A stretch of DNA of 64,000 bases, from assembly GCA_029465975.1 (NCBI GenBank), contig CM055748.1, positions 8,514,458 to 8,578,457 of the forward strand, given 5' to 3'. This DNA is from Dallia pectoralis. Taxonomy: Eukaryota > Chordata > Actinopteri > Esociformes > Umbridae. Positions 34,816-48,300 of this stretch are shown in pieces. Made by a program: the position numbers and the translations under genes. A model generated the notes under the pieces. It ran no database searches and was not told the origin of the DNA. It was given only the letters and a program-made list of their open reading frames with translations. How positions within the stretch are numbered: position 1 is the first letter of the stretch; each line of letters opens with the position of its first letter.

Positions 34816-36125
34816 GTGAGTATTATTAAAGTGTTTTATTGAATAGCCTAATCCGAATGAAGGTAGTTTGGTGTGAACAATTGGCGTACGAGCTCGAAGA
34901 TGTTCTGAAAACAGGATATATGGCCAAATTGTATCGTAAAATACCGTTTTAACAATTGCTAATAATATCCGACCATTTCAGTTGCTTATATTATGGGATT
35001 CTGTCAGTGTGCGTGTTGTTGTGTGTATGCTGGGCTAGATGTCTGCTTCATGCTCCAAATCTCGGTCGATATTTTAGCCAAATTTCCTGGAGGGAACTAT
35101 TTGTTCGCTTAGTTATAATTGCATGTGGAATTCATTTCATTGCAATCGGTGTTAAGTTAAAGTATAACGAGTGTTCTATTGCTGCAGTCTATGGGCTAAA
35201 CCAACGGAATGTTCCAGCATTTTCCTGAACCCACCCGCATCTGCGCGTTGGCGCCACCCTGTGGCAGAGTTTCAACCACATTTTAGATGGGTGTGGAGAT
35301 GAAATAATGTATATTTACACACTTGTCTGAAACTAAGAAAGTTTAATAATTTATATGTACACACACTTGTCTGAAACCAATTTATTAATATATTAGTTAT
35401 ATATTAGTTGTGCTGACTATTCACGGTCTTTGGCTACGTGTTTCTCACCCAACAGTACTGTACTTTAACAACAATTTGTCACATGCCTTGATGTCAACGC
35501 ACATTGTCTACGTTATGGATGAATAATTTGTCGTGTCTGGTATGTTTTACTGCAGTGTGTTCATTTCTTATAATAATAATACTACTGCAGTCAACATTTT
35601 AGGATACAGTATACCAGTGACTTTATGGGGCGAATGTTGAAGCTTTACCTCTTATTATACACCCATCAGGTAGACCCAACTAATGGATACAAACGCTTAG
35701 TAACATTGCATTCTTGTTATGTTTACATAGTTATGAACTAAATGCATCATATACTAGTAAGTTGGGATAACCATATCACATGTTAGTGTACTGACTGACC
35801 AAGTGTGACACATTAAAACAAGAGAGGATCGAGTGCACTATGTACTATATAAAACTGGTTTACTGTTGAGCAGTGTTTAAAGCTATGCTGTATTTGGCCA
35901 ACGCCCTATGGAAATTGGCACTGCAATGCCATAGCAATGTGAGCATGTTTTGGTTGCCGTCTGACTCATTTGCCGTATTTGTCTGGCTGTGTGTTTCTGC
36001 TCTGAAGGTTAGTTTCACTGTTGATACACAAACATGAGGGGGTTAACCATTTCAAATTCACATCTCTTAAACTCTCTGCTCTTCCGCATCACAATTTGAC
36101 CTAGTCTTTTTTTTGTTGTTTACAG
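34816..36125. other. hspa8 intron 1
   Basis: Intron between the untranslated exon 1 and the ATG exon; the acceptor is gtttacag at 36125. No other feature was recognised. Confidence 0.7.
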
Positions 36126-36130
36126 GCAAC

Positions 36131-39100
36131 ATGTCTAAGGGACCAGCTGTTGGCATTGACCTGGGCACCACTTACTCTTGTGTAGGTGTGTTCCAGCATG
36201 GTAAAGTGGAAATCATTGCCAACGACCAGGGCAACAGGACCACGCCCAGCTACGTCGCTTTTACTGACACCGAAAGGCTGATTGGGGATGCCGCCAAGAA
36301 CCAGGTGGCCATGAATCCGACCAACACAGTGTTTGGTAAGAGGGGAGTTGTATTGTATCTACAATATGGCTTGCATGGAGAAGTTTGTAAAGGGAACTAA
36401 TGTTTATCCTTTTTATATTGTCTCAGATGCTAAGCGGTTGATTGGACGTAAGTTTGATGATGGGGTTGTCCAGTCAGACATGAAACACTGGCCCTTTAAA
36501 GTGATCAACGACGCCACACGACCCAAAGTCCAAGTTGAGTACAAGGGAGAGAGCAAGGCTTTTTACCCAGAGGAAATATCCTCCATGGTGCTTGTGAAGA
36601 TGAAAGAGATTGCAGAGGCCTACTTGGGAAAGGTAAGCATGCCTGCAACATCCAACCACTTTGCTCTAAGTAGTAAAACTGTGTTCTGTAATTTCTGATG
36701 TCACTGATGTTTCCTTTAATATAATAGCCTGTTTCCTCACAGTGCAGTGATAAATTATTTCCCAAAATGGAGAATGTTTTTGTTGGTTTAGTTGTACATC
36801 TAGTGAAGCTTGTCTAACTTGTGTGCGTTGTCAATGTTTGCTCCTGCAGACAATAACAAATGCAGTGATCACGGTGCCAGCTTACTTCAACGACTCTCAG
36901 CGCCAGGCCACCAAAGACGCAGGGACCATCTCAGGACTCAACATACTCCGGATCATCAATGAGCCGACGGCTGCTGCTATTGCTTATGGCCTGGACAAGA
37001 AGGTTATTTAACTAATCAACACTGCAATGTGTACATTCACACAATTAATGACCCTTAAGTTTCAAAGCAGTTTGCCTCTGCTGTCGCCACATTGCTTACA
37101 CAGATACAATACAATAGCCCAAAAGGGTAAGCAATTAAAATACAAAATATTAAAGCTCTGGGTCAAACACCCATTAAAGATCTGAACTTAAAGAAACCTG
37201 AAAAGGATGTGTGAAAAGCATGTCTCAGTGGTGGCAAGTCCTCTTCTAGCTGTGCTGATTAAAGAATATTTTTCAAGTGCATTACCTTTTTTGAGGCCAA
37301 TTCGTTCAATATGTTCAGACGATACAGGTTGGCAATGGGCAGCAACAGCTGAGGGTCTGGCCAGGTAGTCCTGACTCATGGTCCTATCCAATTAAGATTC
37401 AACAGATAATATCCAGCCTGATAAAATTGATAAATTACACCAGACAAGAACGACTAAACTGAATTACTAAGATATTGCTGTATATATATGCCGACATTAG
37501 AATAGTACCTCAAGCTGAAGATGCACTGTGATTACTTTTTGTAATCCATCCCTGAGAAATGGTAATGTAAAAAACAATTGAATGTTTTTTAGGTGGGAGT
37601 AGAGCGAAATGTCTTGATCTTTGACCTGGGCGGTGGTACGTTCGACGTGTCTATCCTGACCATCGAAGACGGGATCTTTGAGGTCAAGTCCACGGCCGGA
37701 GACACCCACCTGGGTGGTGAGGACTTTGACAGTCGTATGGTCAACCACTTTATCTCAGAGTTCAAGCGGAAGTATAAGAAGGACATCAGTGACAACAAGA
37801 GGGCTGTGCGTCGTCTGCGTACTGCCTGTGAGCGCGCCAAGCGTACCCTTTCCTCCAGTACCCAGGCCAGCATCGAGATTGACTCTCTGTACGAGGGCGT
37901 CGACTTCTACACCTCAATTACACGGGCTCGCTTTGAGGAGCTCAACGCTGATCTGTTCAGAGGCACGCTGGACCCTGTGGAAAAGTCTCTTAGAGATGCC
38001 AAAATGGACAAGGCCCAAGTCCATGACATTGTCCTGGTTGGAGGCTCAACGCGCATCCCGAAAATCCAGAAGTTGCTGCAGGACTTCTTCAATGGAAAGG
38101 AGCTAAACAAGAGCATTAACCCCGATGAGGCTGTGGCCTACGGCGCAGGTAAGGCCCTTAACTTGTTCTACTACGTTAACATGTCACCAAATTAACTCAT
38201 TGTTCACTGGTGTCTTTTCCTGACAATTGCCCTTATCAAAAGCTTGTCTATATCCAGGTTCAGGTTTAAGTGAAATTGTGCGAAAGGTTGACAACTGGAA
38301 TATATGGATTTTCAACAGGAATATGTTAAAACAACACTGAGTGTAGATGTAGTATTGGCTTATTATTGCTATAATATGGTCCCTGAACTGTTGAAGTTGG
38401 TTTTTGGATTGACTGGATGCATTCCCAAATCAGACAGTGACCCAGGAGGTGAAGATGGATTTGATGGTTGTGTAGAACCTGATCACTATCATCTTTTAGA
38501 GTCATCAAGGCCCACATTCAACCCTACCTTAAATAATTGGATTATTTCACAGCGCATTTAATGTTAAATTATCAACCGTTATCACAATGACTTTATTCAA
38601 TCTAACCGAACCGACCTCTTAAAAAAAACACTTTGCTCAGCACTAGTGTCTGTTGACAGCTGTCCAGGCGGCCATCTTGTCTGGGGACAAATCTGAGAAT
38701 GTCCAGGATCTGTTGCTGCTGGATGTCACACCTTTGTCCCTGGGTATCGAGACAGCTGGAGGTGTCATGACGGTACTCATTAAGAGGAACACCACCATCC
38801 CCACCAAGCAGACCCAGACCTTTACCACATACTCTGACAACCAACCAGGGGTGCTCATTCAGGTAAGCATCAAGTACCACAATTCCATATTTGGCACCAA
38901 CAGCATGCTATAGTATAGTTAAACTAAGCTGCTAACTCATTCACTTACATTTTGAGACTAGGCCTCCGTATGTGTTCATATTGACTTCCGTGTTGGTCCG
39001 GTCAGGTGTTTGAGGGTGAAAGAGCCATGACCAAAGACAACAACCTGCTGGGCAAGTTTGAGCTGTGTGGTATACCCCCAGCCCCCCGGGGTGTGCCTCA

Positions 39101-40306
39101 GATTGAGGTCACCTTCGACATTGACGCCAATGGTATCATGAACGTGTCGGCTGCTGACAAGAGCACTGGCAAGGAGAACAAGATTACCATTACCAACGAC
39201 AAAGGTACATTTAAATTATTAGTTGCCGTATGGCATCTGGAAATCACGCGTCACAGTAAATTGGACGTCTTTGCCAATGCTTTATCACTGTAAGGGACAA
39301 GCCTCAACATGTATATATTTATTTTTACCCGGATTTTCTAACAGTCTTACATATATTTTGCTAATCATTATAATTTCAGTACTAATAAGCATTTACAGTA
39401 TCATTAAACTCTTAATGATTGAGGCCAGGCAGGCCGGTTTCTGACCTCCTATACATGCATTTTTCTAAATTATCCCGTCGGCACCCACTCCCTGCATATG
39501 CTACTAAAAGTTAGCCTGTCAACTGATATGACTGCTTATTTAAATATAATTGACAGTTCATGGCTTGCTTTAGTAATTCCAGTATCTACTCCAAAGGTCG
39601 TCTGAGTAAGGAGGACATTGAACGCATGGTCCAGGAGGCTGAGCAGTACAAGGCTGCCGACGATGTCCAGAGGGAGAAGGTGTCTGCCAAGAACGGTCTG
39701 GAGTCGTACGCCTTCAACATGAAGTCCACTGTGGAAGATGAGAAGCTCAAAGGCAAGCTCAGCGACGAGGACAAACAAAAGATTCTGGACAAGTGCAACG
39801 AAGTCATCAGCTGGCTGGACAAGAACCAGGTGCAGTACAAGTTCTGGGTCCTTCAACCAGCAGCGAGTGGGTTTATTCCCATTTCTCAAGGCAATATTTG
39901 TTCTTTCAGTTTATATCGCCTCAGTAATTGGATATGACCTAACGCAGAAGAAGAATGTTTGAGCGTTAGACGGTTGTAGTTGATGGGATCTGTGAGACAA
40001 AAACATGTTTCAAATTTCTTGTGAATTGAGGGATGAGTGAATTTAAACCAATGTCTTGGAGTGGAGTCTGACACTAGCTGAATGTCTCTTTCTTTCCAAC
40101 ATTAGTCTGCAGAGAAGGATGAGTTTGAGCACCACCAGAAGGAGCTGGAGAAGGTGTGTAACCCCATCATCACCAAGCTGTACCAGGGAGCTGGAGGCAT
40201 GCCTGAGGGGATGCCAGGGGGAATGTCTGGAGGGTTCCCAGGGGCTGGTGGGGCTGCACCTGGAGGAGGTGGATCCTCTGGACCAACTATTGAGGAAGTT
40301 GACTAA
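36131..40306 (+). CDS. hspa8: heat shock cognate 70 kDa protein (HSC70)
   Basis: Coding exons are 36131-36335, 36427-36632, 36850-37002, 37593-38148, 38660-38862, 39006-39204, 39597-39829 and 40106-40306, giving 1956 nt and 651 aa. The exon lengths (206, 153, 556, 203, 199, 233) are those of vertebrate HSPA8. The three Hsp70 signatures are intact: [28 protein letters not shown] and [14 protein letters not shown]. The substrate-binding domain has [15 protein letters not shown], and the tail is Gly/Met-rich, ending GPTIEEVD, the docking signal for TPR co-chaperones. It is an ATP-driven cytosolic and nuclear chaperone that also uncoats clathrin. The intron-containing structure separates it from intronless inducible hsp70. 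The donor after exon 4 (AAG|GTTATT) is weak. Confidence 0.97.
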
Positions 40307-40579
40307 ACCATCAACAATCAGATTATTTTTAACCCCTGAGTTTTTAGGCTAAATGGTGGTTCACATTAGTTTGCTGATTTCTTTTCCCACTGAATTGCCT
40401 ACATTTGTTTGGGTCTCTTTGTATGCTGAAAATAACCGTTGATTTAATCATTGTCATGGGCACCCTTCTATAAGTTGTTTCAATGTTCCATTTAAACCAG
40501 TCGTGATTGTTAACCAAGTAAAGCATGTTTTTCGAAAAATGGTTGTCTGTGACTGCAAAATGTTGGCTGGAATTAGTTA

Positions 40580-40585
40580 AATAAA
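40580..40585 (+). terminator. hspa8: hspa8 poly(A) signal
   Basis: AATAAA lies 274 nt after the stop codon, in an AT-rich 3' UTR, followed within 30 nt by a GT-rich stretch. Confidence 0.7.
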
Positions 40586-40609
40586 AAAAATATTTTGGGT
40601 TCACATTGT

Positions 40610-42333
40610 CAGTTAGTTCTTTTGAAATCTAAACTAATTCCAATTAATTTTGGATTTCTGGCATGTAAAAGAAAGATTGAGTCAGAACCCCCCCGTCCTG
40701 GTAACAGGCTATTGAGAACTCTCCTCTCTGGCAGACAGCTGAAGTCTGTCAAGACTAAAACCTTCCCCACAGCAGTGAGCCTAAGGAATATGCATGTAGC
40801 ACCTTAGATATAGATATTGCTCTTTTGCACAATTTTAAACGTGAACCTGGACTTTGCTCATTTGCAATCTGCTCACACATCTAGAAATTCTCCTTTGCAC
40901 TATTCAGATACGTATCCTCATTCTATATTAACCCATTACATATGCCAGCTAGGCATGGTCTCTTGTTGGACTGTTTGTTATGTGTTTTGCTCTGTCTGTG
41001 TACGTTTAAGTGTGTGTGTGTGTGTTCTATATGCTGCAACAAAAAGTTCCTTGTGTGTGTGTGTGAACAGACATGGTGAATAAACCTGATCCTGACATGG
41101 GGCAAATAGTGGTTTGATGCATTGTGCTTAGTATGCCTCATTAACCATAAACATGCTTGTAAACAATGAGTGTTAATAAAATGAAATGCATTTACATTAA
41201 TGTATATTTTTTGCATTTACCATAAAAATATTGTTAGTGTTTATTCAGTTGGTGACACCAACACGGAAAAGGCTCAGGAAGCCGTTATTGTTTATTTAAT
41301 GGCCCCAGGTAATCTTGGTGATCCTCAAATAATTCTCACTTTTCCTCACAACCGACCAAACATTGTATTGACTAAAATTGAGGTAAGGTCGACCGAACTA
41401 AGCCGAGTTGTTTCTGGTTTGTTCTTTTGATGGGTGATGTGATTCTGCTGACAGGGGTTTTAGATGGCCATTAGGGGGCACTTTGGTTCCATGGCCTAAT
41501 AGTCTTCACTGACTAAATGTTGGATCACATCCAACTATTGTACTGAGAATACTTTTTCATTGTCTAAAATTATCTAGTTGCTGCAGATAAATGCTCTTTT
41601 ATAATGATATGCAAACATTGTGACTTTGCTAAATTGGAATAATAAAACTAGCTTTAAGACCAATGGTTAAACTGATTGTTTTGGCAGAGGTACATATGTT
41701 TGCCCTGAGTACTTTTCCTAATTTGTTTACATGGGCAGCTTGGTTTTGTACTCTAAATAATCCTGTAGGCATCAGGAAACAATTGTAGATTTTTCAATTT
41801 GCAGTCAGGTATGATTGATATAATGGCCTGAAGCCCACATCTTACACAGGTGGTTTATTACTTGTATTGATCACATCGAAACGGGACGGAACTTCCAAAA
41901 AAATTGCATTTTTTTCGACCTTGTACTGTGAACATAATTGCCAAAAAAATCAGGAAATTACATTTTAGACTGAGCAGGGCCTTATGAAATAAAGGGGAGT
42001 GTGTTATGGACCCTATGTGATTAGACCCTCTACCACAAATGCACAATATGTCTCAGTTTTAAAATATCAGTTACCAATGCATTTAGAATAGAAAAAAGTG
42101 ATGTCATATCGGTGGGATACAATGTCAAAAACCACTGCTATCAACCAATCAGGAACCACTCAGTTAATGATTACACATATTGAAACGAATCTGGTCTTAC
42201 CCTTTTTATTTTGCTTATTCAATAGCTGTCAGGTAAACAGGAAATTGCGTCGGTAGATCTGTAAACCAAGGTACCTGGGATAAGACTTCATTGTTTTTCA
42301 TGATGAACGTGTGAGTGTGTGTGTTTTATCAGA
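40610..42333. other. intergenic between convergent hspa8 and lim2
   Basis: The sequence includes GT microsatellites near 41008-41024 and 41050-41064 and unassigned AT-rich DNA. The part adjoining 42333 should include the lim2 3' UTR. Confidence 0.5.
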
Positions 42334-43577
42334 TCAGCGGGAGTTGGAGTTTCTAGGACACTCATGCATCCGATAGGCACACATGTAGAAGATCCCTTAA
42401 AAAAACACAATAAAAATAGGCAGATATTACCATGTAATTTATGGACATAAAGATGTTTTAGGCAGACCTCTAGATTACCTAATAAACACGATTATTATCA
42501 AATGAATAGGGCTAAGCATTGTTTGTATCCTAAGTCGAAATCTGTTCCTAACATTGTTGCCTGTAATGCATTTTGGGCACTTTCTGGGACACAAAAAAAC
42601 CCAAAATGAATGCACCTAGCTCTATCAGGGCAGTGTTATGTCATCCTACCTGAGAAAAAGGTGAGGACCACAGCCACCCAACCCATGATGTAGGACCAGG
42701 AGAAGCGCCAGTTCCCGTATCGTTTCCCATAATAGTTCACCGTCATCCCAGTGTACACAGCCATGGCCAGCAGTACAAAGAAACCTGTGGACAAATGTTC
42801 ATAAGCTGTATGATTTCATTTAGTCACAATAGTAAATGGATACTTTTTAAAATATGCAGAGTTTTTACACTTTATTTGTATTTTGTATGGTTCAGTGTTC
42901 TTGCTGATAGAGCAGTGTGCTGGATTCAAACCCATGCTACAGCAGTACATGTGCACCGGACACAGCGGGCGTAGACCACTGAATCACCCTACGCTGCGAA
43001 CAAAGCGATACACGACAGAGAGAAAGCACAGTTCAACTACACACTAACAGGAAATGAAGAAGAGGATGCCGGCAGCAAACGTCTTGTCAAACCCATCGAA
43101 GGAGGAGTAATGGATGAAGGCCATGACTCCGATCACAATACCAATAAGACAGGCCAGCAGGGAGAGGACCATGAAGGCACGGGTGGCGTCCCAGTACGCT
43201 GATGACAGAGTAGACACAGACACGCATGGGACAATGATGACACACTGATAGGCAGTTACTCAATAAACAATGTCTTATATCATCAGTGGCATTTTGCGAA
43301 CATTATTAAACTACAGAGATTCTCATCTAAAGGTGGTGGAGAAAGAGAAGCAGACTCCGCTCAATGTGCCCTGCAGTCGATGTGATTGCAAAAAGGCCTT
43401 ACCTATGCTATCTGTGTGTGTCATGCATTTCCCTTGCACACAGTATCGCCATAGGCCCTGATGCATATAGTTGTTGGAGTGACGATACTGCATCCAGTAA
43501 TCAGTTGCCGTGGAGACGATGAGGAGAATGTTCCCGACTCCAGCGCAGAACAACCCACCACCCATGAAGCTGTACAT
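42334..43577 (-). CDS. lim2: lens fibre membrane intrinsic protein MP20
   Basis: Four coding exons on the minus strand, 43577-43403, 43198-43049, 42784-42650 and 42395-42334, sum to 522 nt and 173 aa, the same length as mammalian LIM2. The start MYSFMGGGLFCAGVGNILL is nearly identical to the family consensus. GLWRYCVQGKC is the PMP22/claudin-type extracellular W-x(n)-C-x(n)-C signature. Four membrane segments follow the usual layout: residues about 5-25, the segment FMVLSLLACLIGIVIGVMAF, FFVLLAMAVYTGM, and VAVVLTFFSGIFYMCAY. The protein is an abundant lens fibre junction component that binds calmodulin in mammals. All splice sites are GT-AG with matching phases. No defect was seen. Confidence 0.95.
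42895..43005 (-). mobile_element. tRNA-derived SINE relic in lim2 intron
   Basis: On the minus strand GGGTTTGAATCC (42931-42942) is a good B box. 'gattcagtggtctacgcc' about 40 nt upstream fits a diverged A box. A short body and an 'aaatacaaataaag' tail follow. It sits in the 264-bp intron between coding exons 2 and 3. Confidence 0.5.
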
Positions 43578-43669
43578 CCTGGCAAGACCACTGCCTAACA
43601 CAAAGGTTCCACTATAGGTTACACAATCAGTGTACAACCCAGGCCTGAGATGCATCTCCACAACATACA

Positions 43670-43940
43670 CAACATATTAACACAAAACCGTATTAATACA
43701 CAACCGTATTAATACACAATCATATTAATACACAACCGTATTAATACACAACCATATTAATACACATCCATATTAATACACAACCATATTAATACACAAC
43801 CATATTAATACACAACATATTAATACACAACCATATTAATACACAACATATTAATACACAACATATTAACACAAAACCGTGTTAATACACAACCATATTA
43901 ATACACAACATATTAACACAAAACCGTATTAACACACAAC
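43670..43940. repeat. 16-bp minisatellite, left part
   Basis: About 17 imperfect copies of 'caaccatattaataca' upstream of lim2. The array continues after the hAT insertion at 45036-45110, so the transposon has split one array. Confidence 0.9.
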
Positions 43941-45035
43941 TAGGGCTGTAGTCAACCAAAGAAATGCTTAGTCGACCAAAGTATTTTCCTGCGCAACGAT
44001 TAGTCGACTAAAAAAAAAAAGGTCGCGATGTTTTGCATTTTGATTGAACATTTATTAAACAATTGTCATAGAGCTTTTATAAAACAACAACGAAAAAACA
44101 TCAATAATACATGAAACTATAATAATAATAAACATTTTTGAAAATTAAGTGATTGTTATTAACTGCAAAGTTAGGAGCTCTGTCCTAGGTCTATAGTGAC
44201 AGTGCCAATCGCGCACCTGACCACACCACACTAGAGGTCTGCTACCCGACCCGAGCCCGACGGGTCCCGAAAAATGTTCGGGGTTCGGGTTAATGTTTAA
44301 TGAACAGCCTCGGTTTCGGGTTTGTAAGTAAGGAAAAATAAAAATGATATATATAGTTTGCGTGCCGTCACCGTGTTCTTTGCCTGCTTGCTGTGTGTTG
44401 TGGTGACCGGCACGCGAGACGAGACAGAGAAAGTACATGCGTGCGCAGATGTGCACTGCAAGCCATATAGGCTACACACAGACACAGGCGCTCCCTCTCT
44501 CTCTATGTAACGTTATTTGTTTACCGTTTCAAGCAATCATTAAATAGAACATATTGCAAAAATGTTTCTTGATGTAAGAAACAGAGTGGACCTCGGGGTC
44601 AGGTCGGGTTCTGGTCGGGTTCGGGCTTAACATGTAAATGAAACTGTCGGGTCGGGTTAAATGATCGCGGGTACGGACCGGGTTCGGGCTTCAGTTTAAA
44701 GCCCGTGCAGACCTCTACACCGCACGCTACAAAAGGCAGCAGTGCAGCCTGCGACGAGCGGTTCCCGAGTGTTCTACGCGGTTCTATACTGTGGCGCTCC
44801 TGCAAAACAGCCTAAATTAAAGCATTTAAAGTTGGGGATAAAACATAGGCTAATTATATTTAGAATACAGTAATATATAACTGCTTATAAAGGAATAAAT
44901 ATCAAGTAAATCAATGAAAATCTAATTATTGGTGTAAAAAAAAAAAATATGCAACTGGTCGACCAATGAGAATGTCAGTCGACCAAGACGGCTTCGACCG
45001 ATTAGTCGACTAAACGACTAAAGTTGACAGCCCTA
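43941..45035. mobile_element. hAT-type non-autonomous transposon
   Basis: Left end TAGGGCTGTAGTCAACC and right end (reverse strand) TAGGGCTGTCAACTTTAG are inverted repeats. They are flanked by a perfect 8-bp duplication CACACAAC (43933-43940 and 45036-45043), the hAT signature. Sub-terminal 'tagtcgacta' palindromes occur at both ends. No transposase is encoded in 1095 bp, of which 486 bp is a second insertion. Confidence 0.93.
44232..44717. mobile_element. second hAT-like element nested in the first
   Basis: Ends TAGAGGTCTGC and GCAGACCTCTA are perfect 11-bp inverted repeats, flanked by CACCACAC (44224-44231) and CACCGCAC (44718-44725), an 8-bp duplication with one mismatch. The interior is dominated by 'cgggttcggg' and 'gacccgagcccga' words and has no coding capacity. 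It must be younger than its hAT host. Confidence 0.9.
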
Positions 45036-45110
45036 CACACAACCATATTAAAACACAATCATATTAATACACAACCAAATTAACACAAAACCATTTAACA
45101 CACAACCGTA
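45036..45110. repeat. 16-bp minisatellite, right part
   Basis: Continuation of the array at 43670-43940 beyond the hAT element, with diverged units. Confidence 0.8.
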
Positions 45111-45390
45111 TTCAGTAGACTACCATATTTATACAGTACCATTTCAGTACACTACCATATTTATACAGTACCATTTCAGTACACTACCATATTTATACAG
45201 TACCATTTCAGTACACTACCATATTTATATAGTACCATTTCAGTACACTACCATATGTATACAGTACCATTTCAGTACACTACCATATTTATGCAGTACC
45301 ATTTCAGTACACTACCATATTTATACAGTACCATTTCCGTACACTATCATATTTATAAAGTACCATTTCAGTACACTACCATTGCCATCT
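45105..45390. repeat. 32-bp minisatellite, about 9 copies
   Basis: Head-to-tail units of 'cagtaccatttcagtacact' plus 'accatatttata', with few mismatches, directly abutting the 16-bp array. Confidence 0.93.
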
Positions 45391-48300
45391 CATGGCTGGT
45401 AAATGTAGCAAAGACCAAAAACAACACAACGAGTATTGTTGGCTTTAAATGTTTTGATGGGCTACAGGTGTGTTTTAGCCCATTTGAATAAATTATATTC
45501 TTATAAAGGATACTCTCACATTCATATTCCTCATCTCATAATGTTTACTAGAGCAAGAGTTTTTCAAATGCTGATTACATCAGCTTTGATATACTGTGAC
45601 TGGTCTAACATGTCTGTTCAGAATAACTTCTATCACTTTCATTAAAAATATACATACATATAGGCCTACATATACCATTATTTTCATTACTTCCAAAAAA
45701 ACTGTTTACCATTGTTTTCTTTACTTTCATAAAATATCTACACTTTACACATTATTTTCATTTCTTCCATAAAATATATATATACTTTACACATTATTTT
45801 AATTTCTTCCATAAAATATATACACTTTACACTCACTTCATTGTCAAACAACACAACATCACATCTCACCCACACCTCTCAGATTAGCAATAACCTACCC
45901 TAATATCTCTTTGTAGAAAAAGTCAGAAATGTCAATATTTCAGGGGGGTTGTCAAAGCACTCCAGGACCCAATATTGCCCAGGCTGACAGGAAAGTTTTG
46001 TTTGTGCAAAGGAAACCAGGCGAACAAACGTCCCCTGGGAACAATAAAGCACGAGGAGCAACAACCAATTGCAGGGGATGAGTTTGGATTTTTAAGGAAT
46101 GTGCTGAAAATACAAAACTATTAAAGCGCTGGGCAAGTCACTGTAATACTGATGACACAGGGGATTCATTCAATTCAAAATGTAGCACTACTGTCCACAG
46201 TAGACACGGGTTTACAATCACTTCTAACCTAGTGCTTTTGAGGGAATTTCAAACTATACATATATTTCACATAGAAAATAAGCATGGATGTGTCTCTTCA
46301 AATGAACTGGAATTAAAATCACATAGCTGCTTTCTATCCATGAGTCAGTATATATCTTCCAGTTCCAGTGTATCTTCTTTAACAACACATTATATGAAAC
46401 ATTTGGATTAGACTATTGTGCTGTTCAGTCTCTCAGGATGTTGCTGATATGCAACAACTCTTTGTTGAGTTTGGTTCCTGATTTTTGGTCCCTTATAGAA
46501 CACTTTTCATAAAGGATTCTACATGGAACCGAAAACAAATAATAAATGGTTTTCCTAGGGGAACAGATAAAGAAACCTTTGGAACTGTTTTATAAGAATG
46601 CCTTTGTCTGTCACACTGTTAAGACAACCCATTTTTCATATACCAGGATTAATGTCAATGTCAGATATAATATGTTTTCCCTTTTTTTAAATGCATTATC
46701 CAAAAATCATTTGAAAGCAGTTATTGATTATTTCTTATCTTAGTTCATTTAAATATATAATACACCTTTAAAAATGTAAAATACACATTGTTGTTTTACA
46801 GCATTATATGATGTGCTAGGACTATGTTTTTACAATCAGAACATAAAAAAGTATATTTTAAAAAGCTATTATGATCCCTTAGGAGAAAAAGGCAAACAAT
46901 GTAAGTATATACCTTAATCTACCTCAGAGATAGAGTTGACATTTTATGGTCATTTGATCTTTGTTAAAAGCCCATAAATGGGTTTGTCGCCATGCCAAAG
47001 GTAACTAGGAAGCTCAGTTAGAACTGTTTCTAAGTGACGTAATTTCAATTGATTTAGTGGATCATTTACATATGCAAAGTGGCTCTAAGTAGGCAAATGG
47101 TAAGGCTATTGTGCAGCCACTAGAGGGTGCCATTAGTTCAGTCATACATCTATAAACTTGTGTGGAGCTTTTTATCAGTGTTCTGTACGTGTTTCTTCAA
47201 CTAACACAAGATAACTGACTAACCAGTATTTAAAAAAAAAACGGATCTTTGCAAATGATGATTACTTGGAAGTAACATTCTAAATCTCCTGGCAATGTTA
47301 TCAAACATTTTGGTATTTTACATTTTCACTGTGTATATAACGCTGTGTGTGTAAGTGATTCATGGCTTACTCAGCTACATCAAATATCTTGTCATATTTG
47401 TAAGGTCATTATATATAACAAAAAGTAACATAACAGTAGTTGGTGTGGCTGCATATTTGTGCCATATGCCAATATACTACTGAAGTAAAAATTGATCAGG
47501 AATTTTTCTGTAATCTTTCCTATATCTAGGTTTGAATCAACAATTCTCAATTTAAATATTAAATTGGTTCTAAGCTTTTTCTGGGCGGTCCATATAGAAT
47601 AATCAATTTTGTATTCCGGTCCTACGGGGAGAGGGGCAACCAAAGAACCCTTATGGAAGCCTTTTTTCCAAGTGATCACAGATGTGAAGTGGCATTTCAG
47701 TCAAACTGAGTGTTGCTGCTTGAGTGGAGCACTCGGGGGGTTTGTGACTCATAATAAGATCCTAATCCACGGCCTAAACATACTAAAATACTTGGAAAAC
47801 AATGCCTTCCATGCTTAACCTCTTTCCTATATTCCAGGATTACCCTAAATCTCTGTGGGCCCCTTTGGACATTTGCTTATCATAACAAATGTACTTCCTG
47901 CCCACTTCACAACACGGTCCCATACTTCACTATGGTGATGACAGACTGTTCTTTAGTTATGAAATTCTTATGATACCAAACATGTAAAACAAACCACCAA
48001 ATTATCTTTCTGCTCACTGGTCCCTCTCTGTATCATCACCTAGAACCGGGTCAATCTGCGGTTCTCAGAATGGCAGACAGACACGATTGATTATTGATAT
48101 CAGTGTACAAGTCCGATGAGAGCTCAACGCTGAGCCGTAGAATATTGGAGGTTCACATAAAACACAGGGAGGAACGTGTCTCAGGTGGACATGCTCACAC
48201 GCTTCTGTTTCTCCCAACCTCATCCACATAGCATCCACCTCACTTCATGAACTGACCAGTGTTCTGTGCTAAATAACTCCCTTTTCACCACTCACTTTTT

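Noticed and set aside
36131..40306. Inducible hsp70 (hspa1)
   Set aside because: Inducible hsp70 genes are intronless. The exon lengths here are those of HSPA8 and the tail ends GPTIEEVD with the HSC70-type Gly/Met-rich region.
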